Assembly: GCF_029227915.1 (NCBI RefSeq)
Contig: NC_079883.1
Span: 4,278,001-4,342,000, forward strand
From: Hydractinia symbiolongicarpus
Lineage: Eukaryota > Cnidaria > Hydrozoa > Anthoathecata > Hydractiniidae
Direction of reading: 5' to 3'
DNA: 64,000 nt
The notes beneath the pieces were generated by a model. It did no database searches and was not told the DNA's origin. It saw only the letters and a program-made list of their open reading frames with translations. Positions 51,901-63,290 of the stretch are shown here, piece after piece (position 1 is the stretch's first letter; each line of letters starts with the position of its first letter). A program made the translations under genes and the position numbers.

Positions 51901-54900
51901 TTAAAATATTACACGATTTTCCATTTACCCCGTTTCATAAAAAAAGAATAAATTACAAAAGCTGGTACTTACATCTTGAAAAAGACTTGAAGATTTGGTA
52001 AACTCCCTTGATTCAAAGTTCACCTAATAAAATATGTACTCTATGAAAACGTAATCCTCATTTTTTTATTCATGACAAATTTTAGGGGTTCTTTACCTTT
52101 TCTCTGGCATAATTTAACAAATCATATGTAGCATTTAGTGTTGGTAACTGCGCTTGTAAACAACAATTGACAAGATGTTCTTTATCCTACAAAAAAAAAA
52201 AATCTTCGAGTGTTTTCAAAATAAATACCTTGAAATTTACAAGATGACTGCAGAAATATTACAGGGTAAGTACAGAAAGGAGTAAATTGTTTGGAAAGTG
52301 CTATAGTCCAGACCTGGTATGCAAACATACTTTTTAACATCATTACTTTATTTCTCAAGTAAGGATTTGCAATAGTTTTATCTACTTTAAACGATTAAAT
52401 ACCAAACAATTTTTAATTTTTCTCCTTTTACCAACAAGCACCTGTATAAAATTTCTCTTGTCAGCTACCACAGATGTCTTTGCCTTCCTAAGACAGGTTG
52501 TCTACAAGCTGTACAATTGGCAAGAGCTTATATTGACTCAGATGAATACTTTTCTTTAAATGAAGAATTTAATTCCTCTACTTCATCTTCAGAAGAAGAG
52601 AAACAGAAAAAAGAACATATATCTAAAATTATGCATACTAAGTTTTTCCAAATGTGACTTTTTTTTTAAGTATTTCAATGTATTTCTAGGATATGTATAT
52701 CTATTCGTAAATACATATTTTTTTCAAAAACTTTTTCTCTCTAAAAAACCCCCAAGTGACCGAGGTGGCAAATGTTATTTTTCCGTTGGTGGTTTAAGAG
52801 TACAAAATATGGACTCATACGTTCATGGTTACACAAACATGAATTCTAAACAAAAATTTGGTGGACAAATATAGAATGGCACACATATGTAAGTCCATAG
52901 TGGCCAGGAAAACGTTGTACTTCAGGTAATACGTCTGTAGTATTCAAAGGGTTAAAATGAGAACTAAATTTTAATACAGAATACAACACCAACGTTAAGA
53001 GATACATACTTCAATTTTATCCAAACAGCTTTTCAATTTTAACATTAGTTCTTCATAAACACCAGTATCAACATGCGGATCTGTTCCCCATGGAGAAAGC
53101 TGGTCGAGTATATAATGGCTTTTTACTTTATGAACCAACTAAATTTGAACAAGTGGAATTCTCAGCTTCAAAAGACTAAAGGCAGTATTTATTGTGATGA
53201 TCAAGAGTAACATGACATACTTGAACATCTAAATTGAAGGCCTTTGCAAATTCTTCAGCTTCGTTAAATTTTTTCTTGTGAAGGAGTCTGGAAAATCTAA
53301 ATAAGCAAAAAAGAAGGGAAATAAATAAGGATTTTTTTTAAAAAAATTTGTTTGCTGATTAGTGAAAAACAATAAGTCTCACCTATTTTGTGGAATAGCT
53401 TCCATGAGACAGCGAATTCGTACTGTTGCAACATTAAAATCTCGATTTTCATATCCTTCCATGCTAGAAAAAAAATATAAATGCATAAATTTTAATTTTT
53501 TCTTACAGTTTTAATTAAGTTCTTGTAATTATTAATAACTATATTGTTTGTTATTTTTTTGGCTATTATGACATTATTATTGTTGTTGTTGTTGTTAGTA
53601 TTATTTACCCACAATGCCCTCTTACCAAGGTGAGTTTTATTTCCTTTAAACCTCCAATTTGAGCTGCAGTAGGAAGTTGTGAAAGTACAGCACCTGCTCA
53701 ACTAGGCAATTGCCTAAGATATCAATCTTATTCTTATTCTAAGTGAAAATCTGGCATAACTTAACAAGGATTGCACCAACAACATTCTGCACTGCAAGCG
53801 AACAATGTCAGCCACAGTAAATGGACATTTAAGAATTTCATTAAGAAACAACATAATCTACCTGTCATCTAAATTTTCTTCCTCGACTCCTTCAACAAAC
53901 ATGATGGTCTCCTGTCAGTACAATACAAAAATGACCATTATAAAACCAAAGCCACCAAAAGTGTACTACAAAAAAATTATCTTTGTCTAAAACACTTGCC
54001 TGTTGACTTGGTAGCATTGCAAGAACAGCACAAGCTGACACTTTAAGCGTATAGACATGCTCAAAATCAGGTAAAGATAATACGATTAATTCACGTTTCT
54101 AAAATAAATAACAAAAAAAATTTCATTTTCTGTTAAATTATTGGATAGAATTTAAAAATCAAATAACTGAAACAGCAAAAAGAAATTCAATAGGTAACCT
54201 TGTCAGCTGTAGGGGTCGTCAATAACACAATTTTTAACTCTTCTCGTGATTGACTAAATAAAACATAAATAAAAAACAATAAACGAAATTCCCCCAAGGT
54301 TATAAAATTCCAATTCTTGTAAATACCTAACAGCTTGTTGGATCATACCTGTTCTTTGATTGAGAATCAGTCTCAACTGAGCTTGTTAAAAATAAAATAA
54401 AGTTTTCAACATTAGCTTCCGACCAGCACTCCAGAAAAATAAAACTTTGTCTTGACCATAAGCTTATTTGGTTCTACAAAAAAGAAAGGAGATAACTTTT
54501 ATGCAACATTCTTTTTATTTTCCTTGTCTCTATAATAGGATACTTACAGAAGTGTCAAGTGCGACAATATATTGACCATCTGGTGTTTCTAATATTTTTT
54601 GAAAACCAACATCTGTAATAAAAAAAACATACTTACTTTCTGGAATTTTTCTATGCCAAAAAGTAGGTTACATTTTTACATTTGGTGTTTAATGGACAGC
54701 AAATTTTACAGCGTGGTTATAAAATTTCAACAAAAGAAGCACTTCTTTCAGGTAAGAAAAGACATTACTTTTCATATTAATTTTAACATTGCAGATTCGT
54801 GCTACAAAATAAAGCAACAACACGTCTCACCAGGAATGGCAGGTGATCACATGGACAAACCCACATACCCATTTGGTACCTATACCATTTTGTGTTTGTG

Positions 54901-57900
54901 CACACAAAAAAGTTATAATGCCACATGTGTGCAATATTAGTTTTTTAAATGACATATTTTCTAAATAATCCTAGCATGTTTTTTTTGTTTAGAGTCGTGC
55001 ATACAACAAAATATTTTTGAAAATTGTGGAAAAAATATTTCGCTAAGTATCACAAACAATATCGTAAACAATAGATATGTAATATTTACATTTATTTTTT
55101 ATGTTTATTTATTCTCTTGTGTTTCATCAAACAATTAACAGGGACAGCCAACAATGTAAAATCTTTTATAATAATACAGAGCTTCTGTCTGTCTGTCTGT
55201 GACTTTTGCAAAGTGGATTATGTTCTTCACAATTTTCTTTGATAAAGTCTCTAAAACATTGCTTATAAAATTGTTCTGTAATTTACCAAACTTTAATGTT
55301 AAAATAAAATTGATGTCAAAGGAAAGTATATTGACATTAGTGAAGCCATTACAATGCACTGAAAACTTTGAGGCCAAATAACTTGGAAACGAGGTGGTGA
55401 CGTCAATGATTTTTCACAGCGTGGATAACTAGGGACTATCTAGGCCCAATTTGGGTTATTTTCCCAAACGTCGGTCCCCAAGTCCGTTTCAAAATGGAAC
55501 GGGTTGATGATGTCATCAAAAAACCTTGAAACCTTAATATCTCTGCAACCATTTGTCATAAGTACATAATCCTATACATTTTCTTGATCAGCGTTTCAAG
55601 ATCTATATGATAAAAGAAAAAATTTTTTGGGTTTTGACAAGCCATTGCTGATGTCAGCAAATGTTAAAACTCTGTTATCTCATTAACCGTTCATCAAAAG
55701 CACATGATCATAAACATTTTCTTGATCCGCAGTTTAAGCTCAACATAATAGAGGCAACCTGAAAACAAGGTTTTATTTCTGTTTTTTGTGTGGATGGGTT
55801 GCTGACTTCATCAAAATTCAAATGACGCTTCTTTCTCATTTTTATCCTGCCTCAGTGGATTTTTCTATGGGCTTTATCGACTAGTAATAAATGTTTACAA
55901 GTACACTTATCGAAATAAGAAATTTCACTTTATGCAGAATGCCATTACTTTAAGAGACTCTGTGCTTAACAGCACTTACCTGACCTGTCCACTTTAGCTT
56001 ATCATCGATAAAAGTACCTAAATACTTGACTGCCTGTTTTTGCTCTATTGCAATGTTCATGATCTTAAGTTTAAGCTGTTGGTTGTCTCTTGTTGCAAGC
56101 CTTTAAGTATTAAACTTGTAGTTTCAAAAAAATCAGGGAGGACCATAGTAATAAAGTAAAATTGCGTGAAATATCAGCAAAAAATATTTGACAGTTTCTC
56201 CGGGGTCTACTGGAAGTTTATATACAGGCCTTTGTATGTTTGACGGTGTCTACACTAAGCTGGACATGTAAGTATCATTTCAAAATCATGTGTAAAATAC
56301 AATACACATTAGAATTCTACAATTTATCTAACTGGATTTAGCGATCTTAGTTCATTAAAATTTCTATAAAAGTTGTATTTTTATATAATCCCCAGTTTCA
56401 CTTCTTGAAGTTACATTAAACTTAAAATATCATCGTAAAAGTTAAACGCCTATTTTACGGTTTAATCCACCCGCTTGATTGTACACGGGGCAATAGCGCC
56501 CCCTTCCTTTTATTTTGAATATCACAAAAACACACAAACAAAATAACAATAGGGTTGAGTGATATTTTAAGACATTATATACATTGTATGATTTCTCTAA
56601 GGAAGGTAAAATCGAGCAGTTTTCAATCTGAGACAAATATATAAAATCTAGATCAGGTTTCCAACTTGTGACAGCCTTAATTTCCCTTATTTTTTGGTCT
56701 AGCAAATTTCTAGCATTTTAATTGGAAGAAATTTTAGCTAAACTTATTTACTAAATTTTTGTCCATTTAAAAAATTAAATTCCACATTTAAAGCAACTTA
56801 TAAAAAAAGTTAAAGTTCCACTGAAAAGGAATAATCATATTAAAGTAGAGCTTAGTACATTGCTAAAATACATAGCCTAGTAGCAAACTTGATAGTGAGC
56901 TCTCTCTCTCTCTTGAAAGATGTGTCAGACACCACTTTTTACAATATATATATTTCACTCATGCATACCCTCTGTGGTGTCGTTTCACTATCGTCATATT
57001 GTTAAATCCCCTAAATAGGGAACGTTTTTGTGTGACATAAGTATATGGAAGGCACCCAATCATATTTGTTTAACACAGTAGCTTGGTATTATTGACTGTC
57101 TGTTATTTTTGACAGACCAACCCTTTTTACTTTTTTTTCTTTAGCTAACACTAATGTAATGATGATGGCGTAAGCCAAAAAGCTTTTACATTTTATTTTT
57201 AATAAAATATATATATTAAAATACATTTACATGGCGAATTTTATTACAACACTAATGTACTTATTGCATGATTATTTGAAGAAACAGCTTTTTATAGTTT
57301 TGACTATATGCTATTTTAAAACAAGTTGACAAAAATTGAGGTAAAACTAAGAAAGTATTTGTGCAGGGTCAAACAAAAAACGAATCAGCTGAAATGTCCT
57401 AGTTTAACATAAAAAAGTCATTCTTATGAACTAACTATTTTTGTGACTAAGAAAATTAACAGAAAATGTTTTGGAATCAGAAATACAATAGATCGTGTTC
57501 AAAAGTATCGTGTTGAATTGCACCTTTGGTTGATAGTGTGCCCTATTGATGGAAAATATTTTATGCAAACATCTCTGAATATTCAATTGGAAATTATTCA
57601 ATAAAGCCAAAACAATACAATCAAACTAATTTTGTATTTATACTTTTTCTTTTTTCTTAAGATTATTTTAATGTCTTTTTAACATTTAATGAGTTTTCCC
57701 TCGTAACCTTTCTTTAAATGGGCGCCTTTTCTTAAAGTCTTAAAATTAAACAAGCACCTTGAACACTCATTTGTGTAAAATAAATTAAAATTAATTTTTA
57801 AAATGTCTGCTCTATTTTCTTACTTTTTCACACCAAACTTAAATATGTTTTTCTCGTGACATTGTTAACTCACTCAAAGAATTTTTTTTGATCAAATTAT

Positions 57901-60900
57901 CTACACAGCAAAGTATTATGCAACTTAAAACTTCAGATCACTAAAAAGTAGCGAATAAAGATCAACTTTTCATACACTTTTTAATCACGAAAAAATTGAT
58001 GAACAAACATTGTATTTGGTATTGTTCTTTTAACTTGTTAACACTTCATTCAACAACTAATAATTTCCATACTGCTACACTAGACTGGTACTGTTCCATA
58101 TTGCACTAGTCCCAGTAGTAAAAACAGCAACAAAAAAGAGCCCATTTCAAAGTTCCAGTGGCTTAAAAGCCATAGGACAATTATTAAGTATGTCATTAAT
58201 AAACTTGTGTTACTTGATAGACCCCTATTTAATATAGCAAAAGAAAATTTTTTAAGGTACCCAAAATGATATTAAAACCTCCGAAAAACATATGGTAAGT
58301 GAAGATTTTCTTACCAGGTGACAAATGTTGACAAAAATCAGTCACGAAAGCGTCATTGTCATTAGGAATCATCCATTCACTCATACCAAAATCGCCACAC
58401 CCCTAGTGAGAAAAAGTTCTGAATAAAATATTTTACTAATGTTATTAACTTCATGTTGTAGTTACTTCAGACCTCAAAATTTTATAAAAACTAATGTAGG
58501 TCTTTTTTAATTACAAGATAACAAATTAGAATGTGATGAAATTTAGAAATAATATTCGCAAAATGAAGGAATGTGCATTAAAATTTCCCTAATAAGAGAA
58601 TGAAACACTGGTGGACAAAAACTTAAATTTAGCTAAAATAACTAAAGTGAAATCGATTGGCAAGGAAATGGGATTGACTTTATGCACTTATCTGACCTTT
58701 ATTAAGGAAAAGACCATTTTTCTCTTTATGAAGAGTCATAAGACTAACACAAAGTTACAGCAAAAGCTACTGCGAAATATGTAGGTCTAAATAAGAAAAA
58801 ACACTACATACTGCTACAAGGGCAGATTTCTCATCTCCATCTATGAAGAATGATGCACACATAACCACATTGTGACAATCTTTAACATCGAATGTTGACA
58901 TTTTTATTGCACCTTGAATCTACAAAAGTTGAAAAGGTGAATATCATGCATATTCTAAAGGCTATTTCAAATAATTTCATATTATTACCTGTGTCGCTTT
59001 TTCCACATCCCTGTCAGAAATGGCTAAAAATTTAACAGAACGTAAGTGAATAAACGTTGAAAGTGTAATAGCAACTCAAATACTTTCATGCAAGGAATTT
59101 AACTATATTTAAGCAACACGAAAGGTTCTTACACACAATGTTTACTATATAATCATTTTTTCAGATATATAATATTCTTAATAGCATGATTCAACTGTAA
59201 AAGAAATGCTCAAAGATGTACAAATAAAAAGCTTGATTGTTGTTGATCGCAATAGTATGTACAAAGTTAAGAACAGCGCAGCTCATTGACAATTTTTTTT
59301 AAATACTGACACTAAGGCATTGCACAAATTGCTAATATGAGCATTATGATATAGATATGTGTAATAGCAGGAAGGAAGATAAAAATAAACACACTGAATA
59401 ATAAAAATATTATTATCATATCACAAAGTTTATTCTAAGCTTCAGCTGTCATCGACAGGCAATGCAATTATTTTGGCTATTTATTAGTTTACAGCAATTA
59501 AAGTAATTACCCCTTTTTACCTGGATGGAAACATATAAATAATAAAAACTAAGAAATATTTTAGTTAACCACTGGCGAGAAAAATTGGCATACTAATTAA
59601 ATAAAGAAATGGCGTTATTCTCACAAAAATTTAATTTACCCGTAAGTGATATGAAACTGTTTAATTGATCCAATTGAAACTTGTTGCAAATATTGATCCG
59701 ATTAACAATATTTGTTTTTGTTGCTTAAATTTCAGGAGTGTTTTTTGCTTGTAAAAGGCAGGTTTAGATGGCAGTTAAATTGACCATTGATTTTTGTATC
59801 CTGATAGTCAAATGTCAAATTTCGGTAGACAGTGACCAGCCGATACTTATGACGTTATATAATAACCTTTGGACACTAAAACGGAAATTCTTATATGCTT
59901 CTATTTTTGCTCATTATATTTTTTTTAAAAAATACTGGTGTTCTTCTCTGTCTCTAGACATAAGACTAAATACAAGACTTGGAAAATCAAGTAAGTGAGA
60001 AACATTATTGCATTAAAATGTCACCCACAGTTAACAGCTGGTAGGACTAACCTTGTTTTAATGCTGTCAAACCTATATCAGTAAACCGAAACACTTGTCC
60101 ATCAGTACCAATTATTAGAAGTTCACTTAAACCTAAGAAAACAAAGAAGTTAGTTACAATGATCTCTTCTACAAGTAACAAAAACACAATGACCACAGAG
60201 AGTAACAAAAACACCTGAAAAAAAAATATCATACCTTCTTTTTCCTCTAAAAATTTGACTGATATAAACCAAGGATTTTTTGTAGACTTGTGTTGTGGGA
60301 CTAAATGCTAATAAAAGAGAGTTTAATTCAGTTTTTATTTAATTCATATACAGGGCATTCTAATTTTATTGGTCAACATAAGGGAATTGCAAACAAAATG
60401 TCTCACAGTGATTCTATTAAGGTGAAGAAGAGGAGGAAAGAGGTGGATGAATGGTAGGGCATTTTGCTCTACCTGAATTGTTAATTTTTATTCCAAAACT
60501 AGCAGCGGCTTTTTATCATTTAGCAATAAATTACAAAATATGGAAAAAATATCAATCAAGCAGTATGCCATGTACATTTTTAAAGGTATACTATTTCATA
60601 TTTTTTAAACTTCATCTTATATATCAGGAAATGGTTTTATTCGCCGAAGTTGCATAATTTTGTGTTCCCATTTTTTAAAAAGTTCAAATGGCTTACACCT
60701 CCTGGTTTAAATATTTTTCAGAAATTACACAATTATTCTATTATTTTGTAAGGTACATGGTGCATATGTTGCCTACACATTTTTAGACCCTAAAAACCAA
60801 GGGGAATACTTTCAAATTAAACCAAACAATAAGACAACAACAAAATGTTTTTACAGTTCCCGTTTTAATCTACTTCAGTGTTTATCAATTAGAGAATTAA

Positions 60901-63235
60901 TAGGACAGTAATCAGTATTTAAAACACTGTTATCTAAGAGTCCTATGTTATCTATACACAAAAGCCATAACAGCACTTGCTAAGGATCGAGCCACCATCA
61001 TTATGATTATGAAGCAAACTTTATAATCACAAATTTTTAAATAAAGTTTTTGTGTTTAGATATTCTTTACTCATTTTTTTATGTTTAGATGGATCAGAGC
61101 CTTTAAAGTGTTATATAACCTTAAATTATCTCCACAAGATTGTCCTTTTTTTTACTTAAACATTACGTCTATTATTTGAACTAACCCACCAAGAGTTTTT
61201 CCTTCATTTTTTCTTTTATGAAAAATCTCTGGCACATTGACAGATCATAATGGGTACAGTAAACATAAAAAGTCAATGAGTTAAAAAATAACCTTTCACT
61301 TCGTTAAATTAGCAAATCAAACATTACCTTGGAAAAAAGAACTTGTTGAGAATCTAGGTGTGCCAATGATATGCAACCAGCACTAAAATTTATCACAAAA
61401 ACATAACACACATTCTACAGTACAGCAAGACTGTGCTTAAGGCCAGCTCTTTATAATGACTACATATTTAAAACGGCCAATTCATAATACACAATACAAT
61501 TCTCTGATTTTAGTAGTAGCTGAACCTGCCTATACCGACCACCTCTCTAACACAATCAATGCCCACAAAATTTGGCTGCTAGTTGCATCGCAACCTAACG
61601 TTCTTAAAAGGTAGGGACGATTTAAACAGTGAACCCCAAACACTGGAGACTGCGAAAGCCTTTAAACATATAAAACAAAATAAGCACTTTTCTGTAGCTA
61701 CATCTCCCCTATGATAACTTCAAAAATTAAAAATCCAAACATGCAAAAAAACGAGATATAGTAAATATAATCTGTCTCGTTTGATCAATCTTTTACCCGC
61801 CATGTGCCATCATGGAAGTTTCGTAATCATGATCACACTTACCACAAGTACTAAATGTATCTGGGCGCCGTTAAATAACAAAGTAAGGCTGTGCATTTTA
61901 ATAAGCCAATTAAATCGCAAAAATGCTGTCACTAAAGAAAACTTAAAACATATAAAACAGAATAAGTTTTTAAGTTTGTATTATTATTATTATTTGTAAA
62001 GTCGTCACAAGGGAATAGGAAAAAATATGCTTCCTTTTCAAATTAAAAAAAAATCTTTTAAGTTTATCCAAGTACCTCAAATAAAAATTGAAAATTCATT
62101 CAAAAAATTTAGTTACATTTTAACAAAATTTATACAGAAAAAAATTATAACCCATGTGGGTTTCGTTTTAAAAATTGTTTGAACTTGTAATAGAACATTG
62201 GTCGCTTGTGCTTGAAAATAATTATGCGTCTCTGTTCCACCTGTAAGTGCAGTTTTGCAGATTTGCTTCATCCGTGCTCCGTCAGCGTTCACCTCTGCAT
62301 TAGTTAAGAACCGCATGGCTGGATTTTTTGTGTAAGACCTGGTTACCAATGATGAAGGAGCCAGGCAATAAAGATTCATGTCTACATAGTTCTTTTAACT
62401 AAGTCAAGAGTCGGTGAATTAGCTAGGATGGTCAGGTTGGCTATGAATAGTCTTACTCCCGGATTGAAAAAGGACCAAGACTATTCAATAAATCTGAGAT
62501 CTCAGCAAATGGGAGTGTCCCACGAAGATGGAAATCTATCGGAAGTTTTGTCCGATGAAAGTTGATTCATACATATTTTTTCAATTTTTCACTCAACATA
62601 AGAATGCCAAGTATTTAAGGTGTGTACTACACACGCCTAACTTCACCTTATGATGTGTGGTCTGTTGCACTCTCCGTCAAGATTTTGGCGTGTGATGACC
62701 CGCACGCCAGCGATTTTACTCCTGTACAAGCCTGTACATGATAAAATTATTTGCGTAAGTTTAGCTGTCCTGTGCAGTCAACTTTATGTTATTGTAAAAA
62801 AATATTTGCATATGCCATCAACTTTTTTTAACATAGAAATAAACAACATAATAATTATAACGGATTGTCTGTAAGAGCAATGCTCATAAATTCTGATATA
62901 CTTTTCTATTTTTTTTATCCATTTTTATCCCAATAATCATACTATGTATCACAAAATGGAGAAAATATAGCTGCATGTTGCTTCGTAATTGTATTTTTTC
63001 ATTTCAAGTGGCTACCTGTTGCTTAAAATTAGCAAAGATAATAAAAAAATGAAAATGAAAATTATCATCCAAACATTTTATTTTTAACAGCAATTAATAA
63101 TTAATCTTGGGCCCTAGTTTGTAAAATACATGTTAATTAGTCGTTAGCCCGTGGAAAATCCACGGGTTCGCCCGTCCTTTTTATTCCGCATTGTGTGCTT
63201 CTCGCTCCTTGCGCAGCTAACCTACCATTTTGTGT

Positions 63236-63290
<55 letters not shown>

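Noticed and set aside
56442-56705. 87-residue minus-strand frame in a KNTC1 intron
   Set aside because: No homology recognised, and the neighbouring exons splice in phase without it.
62113-62379. 88-residue minus-strand frame within a KNTC1 intron
   Set aside because: The flanking KNTC1 exons join in phase without it (FLVYADR to AGCISLAH), and the peptide matches no family I know.
63238-63290. GACA repeat as a CRISPR-like or independent regulatory array
   Set aside because: It is a simple tetranucleotide microsatellite belonging to the Helitron-like copy.
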